Positions 42,818-53,482 are shown, counted from the stretch's first letter. The stretch is DNA of 64,000 bases from Streptomyces sp. NRRL WC-3626 (GCF_000718785.1 NZ_JOCA01000023.1:200758-264757); one strand, 5' to 3'. Numbers and translations are program-made. The notes: generated from the letters alone by a model not told the origin.

Positions 42818-45800
42818 ATGCATGACGACCGCACCCTGGTCGAAGCCCGCCTCAGGCGCGTCCTCGACGAGCGCGTCCGTCCCGCCGTGTACCCCGAGTC
42901 CGTACCGCTCGAGGTCGCGGTGTGGCACGCCCCCGGGGAGCCCGTCCCCGTCGCCGAGGGCCTCGCGGCCGAACCCGAACCCGTCCGGGTCGGCGCGCGC
43001 TGGGGCGCCCCCTGGGGCACCAGCTGGTTCCGGGTCACCGGGACCGTCCCCGAGGAGTGGGCCGGACGGACCGTGGAGGCGATCCTCGACCTCGGCTTCG
43101 ACGAGAACATGCCCGGCTTCCAGTGCGAGGGCCTGGTCTACCGGCCCGACGGCACCCCCGTGAAAGGCCTCAACCCGCGCAACCAGTGGGTCCGCGTCGG
43201 CGCGCCCGCCGAGGGCGGGGAGGAGGTGCGCCTGCACATCGAGGCCGCCTCGAATCCGGTCATCATGGACTACCGCCCGTTCCGGCCGACACGGCTCGGC
43301 GACAAGGAGACCGCGGGCAGCGCACCGCAGTACACCCTCGCCCGCATGGACCTCGCCGTCCTCGACGAGACGGTGTGGGAGCTGGTGATCGACCTCGAGG
43401 TGCTCGGCGAGCTGATGGCCGAACTCCCCGCCGACGCGCCCCGCCGCTGGGACATCCTGCGGGCGGTGGAGCGGGCGCTGGACGCCCTCGACCTCCAGGA
43501 CGTGGGCGGCACGGCGGAGCAGGCCCGTTCACACCTCACCGGGGTGCTGTCCGCTCCCGCCGTTCCCTCCGCTCACCGCGTCAGCGCCGTCGGCCACGCG
43601 CACATCGACTCGGCATGGCTGTGGCCGCTGCGCGAGACCGTGCGCAAGGTCGCCCGTACGACGGCCAATATGACGGCCCTGCTGGACGACGAACCCGAGT
43701 TCGTCTTCGCCATGTCACAGGCCCAGCAATGGGCGTGGGTGAAGGAGCACCGGCCCGAGGTGTGGGCGCGGGTGAAGAAGGCGGTGGCCGACGGACGGTT
43801 CGTGCCGGCCGGCGGCATGTGGGTGGAGTCGGACACCAACATGCCCGGATCGGAGGCGATGGCCCGGCAGTTCGTGCACGGCAGACGGTTCTTCCTCGAC
43901 GAGTTCGGCATCGAGAACGACGAGGCGTGGCTGCCGGACACCTTCGGCTTCGCCGCCGGACTGCCCCAGATCATCAAGGCCGCCGGCGCCAAGTACCTGC
44001 TGACGCAGAAGATCTCCTGGTCACGGACGAACAAGTTCCCCCACCACACCTTCCGCTGGGAGGGCGTCGACGGCACCCGGATCTTCACCCACTTCCCGCC
44101 CGTCGACACCTACAACTGCTCGATGAAGGGCGCCGAGATCGCCCACGCGGTCCGCAACTTCAAGGACAAGGGGGCGGCCCGGCACTCCCTCGCGCCCACC
44201 GGCTGGGGCGACGGCGGCGGTGGCACCACCCGCGAGATGGTCGCCAAGGCGGCCCGGCTGCGGGACCTGGAGGGTTCGGCGACGGTGACCTGGGAGACGC
44301 CGTCCGCGTTCTTCGCGAAGGCCGAGGCCGACTACCCCGAACCGCCCGTCTGGGTCGGCGAGCTCTACCTCGAACTGCACCGTGCCACCCTCACCAGCCA
44401 GGCCGGCACCAAACAGGGCAACCGGCGCAGCGAACATCTACTGCGCGAGGCCGAACTGTGGGCGGCCACAGCCGCCGTACGCACCGGATTCCCCTACCCC
44501 TACGAGGAGTTGGACCGGATCTGGAAGACGGTGCTGCTGCACCAGTTCCACGACATCCTGCCCGGCTCCTCCATCGCCTGGGTGCACCGTGAGGCATGCG
44601 CCACCTACGCGCGGATCGCCGCGGAACTGACCGGCGTCATCGACTCCGCCCAGCGCGCCCTGGCAGGCGAGGGCACGCTCCCGCTGGTCTTCAACGCCGC
44701 CCCGCACACCCGCGCGGGCGTCGCGGCGGGCGGCGCGGGACCGGCGTCCCCCGAGGGACGCACGACACTCACCGCGCGCCCCGGCGGCGGTCACGTCCTC
44801 GACAACGGCCTGCTCCGCATCGAGATCGACGCCCGGGGCCTGCTCGTCTCCGCCCTCGACATCGAGGCCGGCCGCGAGACCCTCGCCCCCGGCCGGGCCG
44901 GCAACCTGCTGCAACTCCACCCGGACCTGCCGAACATGTGGGACGCCTGGGACGTCGACGAGTTCTACCGCAACACGGTCACCGACCTCACCGACACGGA
45001 CGAGGTGACGCCCGGCCACGACGGTGCCTCGGTGCGGGTCGTGCGCTCCTTCGGCGGCTCCCGGGTCACCCAGCTGCTGACACTGCCGCCGGGGGAGCGG
45101 CGGCTCGTGGTGGACACCGAGGTCGACTGGCACGAGACGGAGAAGTTCCTCAAACTCGCCTTCCCGCTCGACCTGCACGCCGAACGGTACGCCTCCGAAA
45201 CGCAGTTCGGGCACTTCTTCCGGCCCACCCACACCAACACCTCCTGGGAGGCCGCCAAGTTCGAGGCGTGCAACCACCGCTTCGTCCACCTCCAGGAACC
45301 CGACTGGGGCGTCGCCGTCGTCAACGACTCGACGTACGGCCACGATGTGAGCCGCACGGTCCGCACCGACGGCGACGGCGGTACGACCACCACGGTCCGG
45401 GCCTCCCTGCTGCGCGCCCCGCGCTTCCCCGACCCGGAGACCGATCAGGGCGTGCACCGCTTCCGGCACGCGCTGGTGCCGGGCGCGTCCATCGCCGACG
45501 CGGTGCGCGAGGGCTGGCGGATCAATCTGCCCGAGCGGCGGCTCACCGGGGCCGCCGAGGTCGCCCCGCTGGTGACGGCCGACCGGGACGCGGTCGTCGT
45601 CACGGCGGTCAAACTGGCCGACGACGGCAGCGGTGACGTCGTCGTCCGCTTCCACGAGGCCCACGGCGGCCGGGTCCGCGCCACCCTCACCACCGGTTTC
45701 CCCGCCACCGGCGTCGAGGTGACCGACCTGCTGGAACGCCCGCTCGCGGACACGGAGGCACCCCCGCTCGACGGCGACCGGATCACCGTACGGCTGCGTC

Positions 45801-45838
45801 CCTTCCAGCTGATGACGCTCCGGCTGAAGCGGGCCTGA
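42818..45838 (+). CDS. Alpha-mannosidase (GH38)
   Basis: A 1006-aa cytoplasmic glycosidase. An N-terminal beta domain precedes the (beta/alpha)7 catalytic barrel. The zinc-binding motif is HAHID (H262, D264). WLPDTFGF contains the likely nucleophile D374, and FHDILPGSSI adds a further zinc His and Asp. The C-terminal beta domains end with RLRPFQLMTLRLKR. The length fits the cytosolic ER-type/class III GH38 group. It would trim alpha-mannosides taken up from glycans. The first ATG of CATGCATG (42818) is in frame. It is convergent with the FadR-type regulator of the fucose-type operon. Confidence 0.92.
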   Translation: MHDDRTLVEARLRRVLDERVRPAVYPESVPLEVAVWHAPGEPVPVAEGLAAEPEPVRVGARWGAPWGTSWFRVTGTVPEEWAGRTVEAILDLGFDENMPGFQCEGLVYRPDGTPVKGLNPRNQWVRVGAPAEGGEEVRLHIEAASNPVIMDYRPFRPTRLGDKETAGSAPQYTLARMDLAVLDETVWELVIDLEVLGELMAELPADAPRRWDILRAVERALDALDLQDVGGTAEQARSHLTGVLSAPAVPSAHRVSAVGHAHIDSAWLWPLRETVRKVARTTANMTALLDDEPEFVFAMSQAQQWAWVKEHRPEVWARVKKAVADGRFVPAGGMWVESDTNMPGSEAMARQFVHGRRFFLDEFGIENDEAWLPDTFGFAAGLPQIIKAAGAKYLLTQKISWSRTNKFPHHTFRWEGVDGTRIFTHFPPVDTYNCSMKGAEIAHAVRNFKDKGAARHSLAPTGWGDGGGGTTREMVAKAARLRDLEGSATVTWETPSAFFAKAEADYPEPPVWVGELYLELHRATLTSQAGTKQGNRRSEHLLREAELWAATAAVRTGFPYPYEELDRIWKTVLLHQFHDILPGSSIAWVHREACATYARIAAELTGVIDSAQRALAGEGTLPLVFNAAPHTRAGVAAGGAGPASPEGRTTLTARPGGGHVLDNGLLRIEIDARGLLVSALDIEAGRETLAPGRAGNLLQLHPDLPNMWDAWDVDEFYRNTVTDLTDTDEVTPGHDGASVRVVRSFGGSRVTQLLTLPPGERRLVVDTEVDWHETEKFLKLAFPLDLHAERYASETQFGHFFRPTHTNTSWEAAKFEACNHRFVHLQEPDWGVAVVNDSTYGHDVSRTVRTDGDGGTTTTVRASLLRAPRFPDPETDQGVHRFRHALVPGASIADAVREGWRINLPERRLTGAAEVAPLVTADRDAVVVTAVKLADDGSGDVVVRFHEAHGGRVRATLTTGFPATGVEVTDLLERPLADTEAPPLDGDRITVRLRPFQLMTLRLKRA

Positions 45839-45891
45839 CCGCTCGGCCCCTGGTCCTGTCGCCGCGCGGCAGGCGGGAAGTCGACGACCCT

Positions 45892-46590
45892 CTAGAGCTG
45901 CGCGCGCAGCCACTCCTCCACCGCGCCCACATGCGCGGCCGCCGCCGCCCGCGCTGCCTCCGGGTCGCGGGCGGCCAGGGCGCGGTGGATCGCGGCGTGC
46001 TCGCGCCGGGTGCGGGCGAACGCGCCCTCCTCCTGGTAGCCGCGCCAGACCCGGGCGCGGAAGGTGCGCGAGGACAGGCCCTCCAGGATCGCGGCCATCG
46101 TCTCGTTGCCGGCGGCCGCCGCGATCTCGCGGTGGAAGGCCAGATCATGGGCGAGGATGTGCTCCGGGTCGTCGCCGGCGTTCATCGCCGCGAGATGCCG
46201 CTCGACCTCGGCCAGCCGCTCCGGGGTGATCCGGGCCGCGGCCAGCGCGGTCGCCGTCGACTCCAGGACGCGGCGCACCTCGAGGAGTTCGACCAGGCTC
46301 CGTCCCCGGGACAGATCGGCCACCACCCCGAACGTCTCCAGCAGGTCCCCGGCCTCCAGCCGGGTCACATAGATGCCCGAACCGTGCCGGGCCTCCACCA
46401 CGCCCAGCACCGTGAGCGCGCGGATGGCCTCCCGCATCGAACTGCGGGAGATGCCCAGCCGGGCGGCGAGATCCCGTTCGGTGGGCAGCCGCTCGCCGGG
46501 CTCCAGCTCGCCCTCCCGGATCATCGCCGTGATCCGCTCGATGGCGCGCTGTGTCACCGTGCCCTTCTGCGGGGCCGCAGTCTCCTCCAC
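45892..46590 (-). CDS. GntR/FadR-family transcription regulator
   Basis: A 232-aa regulator. An N-terminal winged helix has [20 protein letters not shown] followed by [15 protein letters not shown] and GSGIYV. A C-terminal FCD ligand domain has [33 protein letters not shown] and [20 protein letters not shown]. The Asp and His residues of the FCD domain can bind a metal plus a sugar-acid effector. The GTG at 46590 has GGAGGAG upstream. It is divergent from the fuconate dehydratase operon, and a palindrome at 46634-46648 lies between them. The effector is probably a sugar acid of that pathway. Confidence 0.88.
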   Translation of the reverse strand: MEETAAPQKGTVTQRAIERITAMIREGELEPGERLPTERDLAARLGISRSSMREAIRALTVLGVVEARHGSGIYVTRLEAGDLLETFGVVADLSRGRSLVELLEVRRVLESTATALAAARITPERLAEVERHLAAMNAGDDPEHILAHDLAFHREIAAAAGNETMAAILEGLSSRTFRARVWRGYQEEGAFARTRREHAAIHRALAARDPEAARAAAAAHVGAVEEWLRAQL

Positions 46591-46633
46591 GCCACTCCTC
46601 CACTCGCCAGGTCCGCCGCAGTCTAGCCACGGG

Positions 46634-46712
46634 AGTGGTCCGACCACTACGGACCAAAAGTCACTCCATGTGCGCCCGGGGACTGTTCCGCCGCCCAAGT
46701 GGTCTGATAAGT
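46634..46712. promoter_or_regulatory. FadR-type operator palindrome and second half-like site
   Basis: AGTGGTC-C-GACCACT (46634-46648) is a perfect 15-bp palindrome with the TGGTnnGACCA-like core of FadR-group regulators. A second, weaker copy (AGTGGTCTGATAAGT) lies at 46698-46712. The pair sits between the divergent regulator and catabolic operon. Confidence 0.72.
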
Positions 46713-46762
46713 ATCCGAGGACTGCCGCCGTACCGTGTCCGCCGCCCACCGAAAGGCCCTCC

Positions 46763-48109
46763 GTGCCCCCGCAGCCCGCCCGCATCACCGCCGTCGACAC
46801 CTACGACGTCCGCTTCCCCACCTCGCGCGAACTCGACGGCTCCGACGCGATGAACCCCGACCCCGACTACTCGGCGGCCTATGTCGTCCTGCGCACCGAC
46901 GCCGCCGACGGACACGAGGGGCACGGGTTCGCGTTCACCATCGGGCGGGGCAACGACGTGCAGGTCGCCGCGATCCGGGCGCTGCGCGGCCATCTCCTCG
47001 GCCGGTCCGCCGACGAGCTCTGCGCCGACCCCTCCCTCCTGAACCGCGACCTGATCGGCGACAGCCAGCTGCGCTGGCTCGGACCCGAGAAGGGCGTGAT
47101 GCACATGGCCGTCGGAGCCGTCGTCAACGCACTGTGGGACCTGGCCGCCAAACGGGCCGGCAAGCCGCTGTGGCGGCTGCTCACCGAGGCCGACCCGGAC
47201 TGGCTGGTCCGCCAGATCGACTTCCGCTACCTCACCGACGCCCTCACCCCCGAGGAGGCCCTGACCCTCCTGCGGCGCGGCCGGGAGGGCGCCGGGGAAC
47301 GCACCGCCCTGCTCCTGGCACGCGGCTACCCCGCCTACACCACCTCGCCCGGCTGGCTCGGCTACGACGACGGGAAACTCACCCGGCTCGCCGCACAAGC
47401 GGTCGCCGACGGCTTCCGCCAGATCAAACTGAAGGTCGGCGCCGACCTCGACGACGACCTGCGGCGCTGCCGCGTCGCCCGCGCGGCCGTCGGACCGGAC
47501 GTACGCATCGCCGTCGACGCCAACCAGCGCTGGGACGTGGACGAGGCGATCCGCTGGACCAAGGCCCTCGCCGGCTTCGACCCGTACTGGATCGAGGAAC
47601 CCACCAGCCCCGACGACATCCTCGGCCACGCCGCCGTCCGCCGGGCCGTCGCCCCGGTCAAGGTGGCCACCGGCGAACACGGGCAGAACAGGGTCGTCTT
47701 CAAGCAGCTCCTCCAGGCCGGCGCCCTCGACATCGTCCAGATCGACGCCGCCCGGGTCGGCGGCGTCCCCGAGAACCTGGCGGTGCTGCTGCTCGCCGCC
47801 AAGTACGGTGTCCCCGTCTGCCCGCACGCCGGCGGGGTCGGCCTGTGCGAACTCGTCCAGCACCTGTCGATGTTCGACTACGTGGCGCTGACCGGCACCA
47901 CCGAGGACCGCGTCATCGAGTACGTCGACCATCTGCACGACCACTTCACCGACCCGGTGGTGATCCGCGACGGCCACTACACGGCACCGCTCGCACCGGG
48001 TTTCTCCGCCGCCCTGCGGCCGGAGTCCCTGGCGCGCTACACCTATCCCGACGGCGGCTTCTGGGCCGCCGACCCGATGACCCAGAAGGACAAGGAGCAG
48101 ACCGCATGA
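46763..48109 (+). CDS. L-fuconate dehydratase-like enolase superfamily enzyme
   Basis: A 448-aa enolase-superfamily enzyme of the fuconate dehydratase branch. [20 protein letters not shown] is the N-terminal capping loop, QIKLKVGAD contributes the catalytic Lys pair, and [20 protein letters not shown] and ATGEHGQN provide the three metal ligands. [11 protein letters not shown] carries the catalytic His. It dehydrates L-fuconate to 2-keto-3-deoxy-L-fuconate. The GTG at 46763 has AAAGG upstream. It overlaps the following SDR gene by ATGA. The next genes are dehydrogenases, fitting non-phosphorylated L-fucose catabolism. Confidence 0.85.
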   Translation: MPPQPARITAVDTYDVRFPTSRELDGSDAMNPDPDYSAAYVVLRTDAADGHEGHGFAFTIGRGNDVQVAAIRALRGHLLGRSADELCADPSLLNRDLIGDSQLRWLGPEKGVMHMAVGAVVNALWDLAAKRAGKPLWRLLTEADPDWLVRQIDFRYLTDALTPEEALTLLRRGREGAGERTALLLARGYPAYTTSPGWLGYDDGKLTRLAAQAVADGFRQIKLKVGADLDDDLRRCRVARAAVGPDVRIAVDANQRWDVDEAIRWTKALAGFDPYWIEEPTSPDDILGHAAVRRAVAPVKVATGEHGQNRVVFKQLLQAGALDIVQIDAARVGGVPENLAVLLLAAKYGVPVCPHAGGVGLCELVQHLSMFDYVALTGTTEDRVIEYVDHLHDHFTDPVVIRDGHYTAPLAPGFSAALRPESLARYTYPDGGFWAADPMTQKDKEQTA

Positions 48110-48861
48110 GCGACTTCGAGGGCCTGACGGCCCTGGTGACCGGCGGCGCCTCCGGCATCGGCCGGGCCACCGCGGACCTCCTCGCGGACCGTGGCGCCAC
48201 GGTGGCCGTCCTCGACCTCGACCCGTCGACGGTCGACAAGCCGCTCACCGGACACCGCGCCGACGTCACCGACGACGCCTCCGTGCGCGCGGCGGTGACC
48301 GCGGCCGTCCACGACCTGGGCGGCCTCGACATCCTGGTCAACAACGCCGGCATCGGCGCCCGGGGCACCGTGGAGACCAACTCCGACGAGGAATGGCACC
48401 ACGTCTTCGACGTCAACGTCCTCGGCATGGTCCGCACCGCCCGCGCCTGCCTGCCCCATCTGCGGGCCTCCGCGCACGCCGCGATCGTCAACACCTGCTC
48501 GATCGCCGCCACCGCCGGCCTGCCGCAGCGTGCCCTCTACAGCGCCACCAAGGGCGCCGTGTACTCCCTCACCCTCGCCATGGCCGCCGACCACGTCCGC
48601 GAGGGCATCCGCGTCAACTGCGTCAACCCCGGCACCGTCGACACCCCCTGGATCGGCCGACTGCTGGCCGCCGCCGACGACCCGGCCGCCGAACGCGCCG
48701 CGCTGGAGGCCCGCCAGCCCGTGGGCCGCCTGGTCTCGGCCGCCGAGGTCGCGGCCGCGATAGCCCACTTGGCGAGTCCGCTGTCCGGCGCCACCACCGG
48801 CACCGCCCTCGCCGTCGACGGCGGCATGCAGGGGCTGCGACCGCGCCCCGCGAACCGGTGA
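48106..48861 (+). CDS. Short-chain dehydrogenase of the fucose-type pathway
   Basis: A 251-aa classical [11 protein letters not shown] binds NAD(P), DVTDDASV and LVNNAGIG follow, and the catalytic Ser and YSATK motifs are in [10 protein letters not shown] and ALYSATKGA. In non-phosphorylated fucose pathways an SDR oxidises 2-keto-3-deoxy-L-fuconate or L-fucose. The overlap with the dehydratase upstream (ATGA) and the aldo-keto reductase downstream (GTGA) shows tight coupling. Which of the two oxidations it performs is not decided by sequence. Confidence 0.88.
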   Translation: MSDFEGLTALVTGGASGIGRATADLLADRGATVAVLDLDPSTVDKPLTGHRADVTDDASVRAAVTAAVHDLGGLDILVNNAGIGARGTVETNSDEEWHHVFDVNVLGMVRTARACLPHLRASAHAAIVNTCSIAATAGLPQRALYSATKGAVYSLTLAMAADHVREGIRVNCVNPGTVDTPWIGRLLAAADDPAAERAALEARQPVGRLVSAAEVAAAIAHLASPLSGATTGTALAVDGGMQGLRPRPANR

Positions 48862-49835
48862 ACCGGCGCCGGCTCGGCCGCGGCCGCGTGGAGGTCACCG
48901 CCCTGGCCTTCGGCACCTCCGGCATCGGCAACCTCTACACCGAGGTCGACGAGGAGACGGCGTACGACGCGGTGCGGGCCGCCTGGCAGCGCGGCATCCG
49001 CACCTTCGACACCGCCCCGCACTACGGCCTCGGCCTCGCCGAACGCCGCCTCGGCGCCGCCCTGCGCGAGCACCCGCGCGACCGGTACACGGTGTCCACC
49101 AAGGTGGGCCGCCGCCTCGAACCGGACGGCAGCGGCGGCGACGACCTCGCCAACGGCTTCGCCGTCCCCGCCACCCACCGCCGCGTCTGGGACTTCAGCG
49201 CCGACGGCGTGCGCCGCACCCTGGAGGCGAGCCTGGACCGCCTCGGCCTGGACCGTGTCGACGTCGTCTACCTCCACGATCCGGACGACCACGCCGAACA
49301 GGCCTTCCGCGAGGGCTATCCGGCCCTGGAGCGGCTCCGCGCGGAGGGCGTCGTCGGGGCGATCGGCGCCGGCATGAACCAGACCGCGATGCTCACCCGC
49401 TTCATCCGCGACACGGATGTGGACGTCGTCCTGTGCGCGGGCCGCCACACCCTTCTCGACGGGAGCGCCCGCACCGAGCTGCTGCCCGCCGCCCTCGCAC
49501 ACGGCACGTCCGTCGTCGTCGGCGGCGCCTTCAACTCCGGTCTGCTCGCCGACCCGAGACCCGGATCGACGTACAACTACGTACCCGCCCCCGCCGCGTT
49601 GCTGGAGCGTGCCCTGCGGCTGAAGGAGGCCGCCGAGCGCCACGGCGCCACCCTGCGCGCCGCCGCCCTGGCGCACTGCGCCGCCCACCCGGCGGTCGCG
49701 AGCGTCCTGGTCGGCGCCCGCTCGGCAACCGAAGTCCACGACTGCGCCGACCAGTTCACGGCCGACGTCCCCGACTCCCTCTGGCGGGAACTGCGCGCCA
49801 CCGGGCTGCTGCCACCCGACGAGAACCGGCCATGA
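48858..49835 (+). CDS. Aldo/keto reductase (L-fucose/D-threo-aldose dehydrogenase type)
   Basis: A 325-aa TIM-barrel aldo-keto reductase. GIRTFDTAPHYGLGLAERRLG holds the catalytic Asp and Tyr, VSTKVGR the Lys, and VYLHDPDD the His. NADP-binding contacts are in LVGARSATEV near the C-terminus. Enzymes of this branch (D-threo-aldose 1-dehydrogenase) oxidise L-fucose to L-fucono-lactone, the first step of the pathway whose dehydratase opens this operon. The GTG overlaps the SDR stop. A lactonase and an aldolase are not in the window. Confidence 0.85.
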   Translation: MNRRRLGRGRVEVTALAFGTSGIGNLYTEVDEETAYDAVRAAWQRGIRTFDTAPHYGLGLAERRLGAALREHPRDRYTVSTKVGRRLEPDGSGGDDLANGFAVPATHRRVWDFSADGVRRTLEASLDRLGLDRVDVVYLHDPDDHAEQAFREGYPALERLRAEGVVGAIGAGMNQTAMLTRFIRDTDVDVVLCAGRHTLLDGSARTELLPAALAHGTSVVVGGAFNSGLLADPRPGSTYNYVPAPAALLERALRLKEAAERHGATLRAAALAHCAAHPAVASVLVGARSATEVHDCADQFTADVPDSLWRELRATGLLPPDENRP

Positions 49836-49862
49836 CCGTCGGCAGGCACCACGCCGCCGGGC

Positions 49863-51266
49863 CTACGGCTTCCGGGTCGGCGGCAGGAACTCCCGTACAT
49901 ACGTCCGCTCCCAGCAGGCGCCCGTCTCCCGCAGCTCCCGCCACGTCGTGTAGCGGTAGCGGAAGAGACGGGCGCGGATGTACCGGGGCGGCGCGTCCGC
50001 CGGGAACGGGGAACCGCGCAGCAGTCCCAGGGTTTCCCGGTCGCCCTCCAGCAGCCGCTCCACCAGCGCCCCGAACCACGGACCCGCGTAACCCGGCGAC
50101 AGCGCGGCGAACCACATCATCCAGTCGAGCCGCAGATGGTATGGCGCGAACTGGCGGGGCCAGCGCCGCGGATCGCCCGGCTTGCCCTTGAACTCGTACT
50201 CCCGCCAGCCCGAATCCCTACGCGGCACCTCGTCGGCCGTCCCCTCCACGACCACCTCGTACCGGATCCGGCTGACGCTGCCGAACGCCCCGTAGGTGTT
50301 GACCAGATGCAGCGGGTCGAAGGAGCGGTTCATCACCTGACGGCGGGAGAGCATGTTGCGCACCGGCCGATGACTCAGCGCGAGCACAAGCGCGGACACC
50401 GCGAGCACGACCACCACGTACCACAGCGGCGGACCCGGAACCGCCGGCGGATCGGCGGGGAACGCCACCGCCGACAGGGCCAGGACGATCGTGATCCAGT
50501 TCAGCCACGCGAAGTTGCCGGACAGCACCAGCCACAGCTGGGTGACGATCATCAGCGAGGCCGCGGCCGTGGCGACCGGCCGCGGGGCGAACAGCAGGAA
50601 CGGCACGACGAGCTGGGTGACATGGTTCGCCGCCACCTCCGCCCGGTGCAGCGGCTTCGGCAGACGGTGGAAGAACCAGCTCAGCGGCCCCGGCATCGGC
50701 TGCGTCTCGTGATGGTGGTCCAGACAGGTCAGCTTGCGCCAGCACTCGTCTCCGCGCATCTTGATCAGCCCCGCGCCGAACTCCACCCGGAACAGGATCC
50801 AGCGCAGCAGGAACAGCACCAGCACCGGCGGCGCCACCTCGTCGTTGCCGAGGAACACGGCCAGGAAACCGACCTCGAGGAGCAGCGACTCCCAGCCGAA
50901 CGCGTACCAGGTCTGCCCCACGTTGACGATCGACAGATACAGCGCCCACGGCACCAGCCACAACAGCATCCCGCCCCACAGCGGCAGCAGTGAGTCCGCC
51001 CCCGCCAGCAGCGCCACCGCGACCGCGCAACCCGACCAGGCGCACACCGCGAAGAACCGGTCCGAGTAGTACCGGTGGAACAGGCTCGGCGACCGGCGAA
51101 ACGGCACCCGCCGCACGAACTCCGGCACCGGCAGCATGCCGCGCTCCCCGATCAGCGCACGGAACTGCAGCGCCGCCGTCAGGAACGCGACCAGATACAG
51201 CCCCGCCAGTCCGCGCTGGAACACCAGCCGGCTCAGCCAGTAGCCGGACGCGCTGAACCACTCCAC
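49863..51266 (-). CDS. Lipase maturation factor-family membrane protein
   Basis: A 467-aa polytopic protein with about nine TM segments in its first 310 residues and a soluble C-terminal domain. LMF1-like landmarks are RFFAVCAWSG, NVGQTWYAFGWESLLLE, RWILFRVEFGAGLIKMRGD, and HHHETQPMPGPLSW, followed by FGSVSRIRYEVVVEG and YHLRLDWMMWFAALSP. In animals LMF1 helps fold secreted lipases. The bacterial role is unknown but may be similar for exported proteins. The GTG at 51266 has GAGGGAG upstream. It is convergent with the AKR gene and divergent from the PP2C gene. Confidence 0.85.
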   Translation of the reverse strand: MEWFSASGYWLSRLVFQRGLAGLYLVAFLTAALQFRALIGERGMLPVPEFVRRVPFRRSPSLFHRYYSDRFFAVCAWSGCAVAVALLAGADSLLPLWGGMLLWLVPWALYLSIVNVGQTWYAFGWESLLLEVGFLAVFLGNDEVAPPVLVLFLLRWILFRVEFGAGLIKMRGDECWRKLTCLDHHHETQPMPGPLSWFFHRLPKPLHRAEVAANHVTQLVVPFLLFAPRPVATAAASLMIVTQLWLVLSGNFAWLNWITIVLALSAVAFPADPPAVPGPPLWYVVVVLAVSALVLALSHRPVRNMLSRRQVMNRSFDPLHLVNTYGAFGSVSRIRYEVVVEGTADEVPRRDSGWREYEFKGKPGDPRRWPRQFAPYHLRLDWMMWFAALSPGYAGPWFGALVERLLEGDRETLGLLRGSPFPADAPPRYIRARLFRYRYTTWRELRETGACWERTYVREFLPPTRKP

Positions 51267-51391
51267 GGCCGTACGCTCCCTCCCGCCCGAACCTCTGTGA
51301 CTCTCCGTATACCACCGGGCGGGCGGCGCGACCCGTGCGCGGACGCCACCCAGCGGTCGAAGAATCGCCCGAATCCTGACAAGGTGGCCCC

Positions 51392-53482
51392 ATGGCTGAT
51401 CGGGGAGCGAGCCCCCTGTCTCTCCCGGACGACTGGCCGGACCACCCGGATCCGATCCTCGCGCTCAACCACATGGGCGGTTTCGACTGGGACCTGGACG
51501 CCGGGGTGATGCAGATGGACGCCCAGGCGCACGAGATCTTCGACGTGCGCCCCGACGAATACGACGACCGCCCGGGAACCCTGGGCGCCCGCCTGCCGCC
51601 CGGTGAGGCCCGGCGCCTGGACACGATGGTGACGGAGGCACTGAAGGACGGCAGCGAGAACTACGGCGCCTACTTCCGCGTCCGCCGCCGCGACGGCTCC
51701 CTGCGCTGGACCCACACCCAGGGCTACATCCGCCGGGACGAGACCGGCCGGCCCCGCCGCATCATCGGGATCGTCCGGGACGCCACCCAGGAACTCCGCG
51801 ACGGCGAGGCCCGGCGTGAGCAGGCCGCACAGGAGGACCTCCGTCGCCGGCAGACCAACGTCGTCCAGCTCACCACCGCCGCCCTCGCCCACGCCCGCAC
51901 CGTGCAGGACGTCATCGACGTCCTCAAGGACACCCACGGCCTCACCCATCTGGGCGCGACCAGTCTCGTCATGGGCCTGCTCGAGGCGGGCCGCATCCGG
52001 CTCATCGCCGAGGGTCCCGCCGGCAGCTTCGTACCGGGGACCGAGGTCACCCGGATCGACGAGCCGTACCCGATGAGCGAGGCGGTGCGCACACTCAGCC
52101 CCTGCTTCATCGAGTCCCCCGAGGAGTTCGCCACCCGCTTCCCCGGGCTGTGGCAGGGCATCACCGGCCTGAGGATCACCTCGGCGGCCTACCTTCCGCT
52201 GATCGTCCAGGCCCGCCCCATCGGCGCGATGGGCCTGCTCTACAGCGACCGGCGCGGCTTCTCCACCGACGAGCGCAACATCCTCGTCGCCCTGGGCAGC
52301 AGCATCGCCCAGAGCCTCCAGCGCGCCATGTTCTACGAGCAGGAGATGGACCTCGCCCAGGGGCTGCAGCAGGCCATGCTGCCGCGCACCATCCCCAGCG
52401 TGCCCGGCGCCGACCTCGCGGTGCGCTACCGCGCGGCCACCCTCGGCGGCTCCCTCGGCCGCGACATCGGCGGCGACTGGTACGACCTCATCCCGCTGCC
52501 CGGAGGCCGGGTCGGAGCCGTCATCGGGGACGTCCAGGGCCACGACACACACGCGGCCGCCGTCATGGGCCAGCTGCGCATCGTGCTGCGCGCGTACGCC
52601 GCCGAGGGGCATCCACCGGCCACCGTGATGGCCCGCGCCTCTGTCTTCCTCGACGAGCTGGACACCGACCGCTCCGCGACCTGCCTCTACGCCGAAGTGG
52701 ACCTGTCGACCGGTGTCACCCAGGTGGTCCGGGCGGGTCACCTCGACCCGCTGGTGCGCGGCTCCGACGGCACCTGCCGCCGGGTCGGCGTGCCCGGCGG
52801 GCTTCCGCTCGGCCTGTCCGCGGAGTTCGGGCGGCTCGACTACCCGGTGGGCACGGTGGAGATCGACCCCGGCGACACCCTGCTGCTGTGCACCGACGGG
52901 CTGGTCGAGCAGCCCGGTGCCGACCTGGACGACGGGATGGACACCCTCTGCGCGCTGATCGCCACCGGCCCCGACGACGTACGCGACCTCGCCGACCGGC
53001 TCATCGACGTGGCGGAGGAACGGCGGGGCGACGACGACGTGGCGCTGCTTCTGCTGCGGCGCCGGGTCCCGGACGGGGCGCGGACCGGGGGGCGGCTGAA
53101 GCAGCGGGTGGCGCCCGGGGATCCCGGGGCGCTCGCCGAGGTGCGGCGCATGATCCGTACGGCGGTGGAGGGATGGGGGGCGGGGGAGCGGGCCGATGAG
53201 ATCGAGCTGGTCGCCGACGAGATGATCACGAATGTGCTGATGCACACGGAGGGGGCGGCGGTGGTGAATGTGCGGATGCTGGACGGGGGCGGGGGGTGGC
53301 GGGTGCGGGTGGAGGTGGAGGACTCGTCCAGTGCGTTGCCGCGGCGGCGGGAAGCGGGGGAGTCGGGGGTTTCCGGGCGGGGGCTGTTGCTGATCGAGAC
53401 GCTCACGGATGTGTGGGGGGTGGAGGCTCGGGGCGGGGGGAAGTGCGTGTGGAGCGAGTTCGCGGTGGGAGGCACCGCGTGA
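51392..53482 (+). CDS. PAS-GAF-PP2C phosphatase with C-terminal ATPase domain
   Basis: A 696-aa signalling protein. A PAS/PAC domain (about 20-140, GGFDWDLDAGVMQMD, FRVRRRDGSLRW) is followed by a GAF domain (about 155-310). A PPM/SpoIIE-like phosphatase domain (about 325-555) has GGDWYDLIPLPG, AVIGDVQGHD and LLLCTDGLVEQ metal motifs. A C-terminal HATPase_c domain (about 570-690) has ELVADEMITNVLMHTEG and SGRGLLLIETL-type motifs. Such proteins dephosphorylate anti-sigma antagonists and also act as anti-sigma kinases in the Streptomyces partner-switch network. Its 3' quarter shifts to G-ending codons. It is divergent from the LMF-like gene. Confidence 0.92.
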   Translation: MADRGASPLSLPDDWPDHPDPILALNHMGGFDWDLDAGVMQMDAQAHEIFDVRPDEYDDRPGTLGARLPPGEARRLDTMVTEALKDGSENYGAYFRVRRRDGSLRWTHTQGYIRRDETGRPRRIIGIVRDATQELRDGEARREQAAQEDLRRRQTNVVQLTTAALAHARTVQDVIDVLKDTHGLTHLGATSLVMGLLEAGRIRLIAEGPAGSFVPGTEVTRIDEPYPMSEAVRTLSPCFIESPEEFATRFPGLWQGITGLRITSAAYLPLIVQARPIGAMGLLYSDRRGFSTDERNILVALGSSIAQSLQRAMFYEQEMDLAQGLQQAMLPRTIPSVPGADLAVRYRAATLGGSLGRDIGGDWYDLIPLPGGRVGAVIGDVQGHDTHAAAVMGQLRIVLRAYAAEGHPPATVMARASVFLDELDTDRSATCLYAEVDLSTGVTQVVRAGHLDPLVRGSDGTCRRVGVPGGLPLGLSAEFGRLDYPVGTVEIDPGDTLLLCTDGLVEQPGADLDDGMDTLCALIATGPDDVRDLADRLIDVAEERRGDDDVALLLLRRRVPDGARTGGRLKQRVAPGDPGALAEVRRMIRTAVEGWGAGERADEIELVADEMITNVLMHTEGAAVVNVRMLDGGGGWRVRVEVEDSSSALPRRREAGESGVSGRGLLLIETLTDVWGVEARGGGKCVWSEFAVGGTA

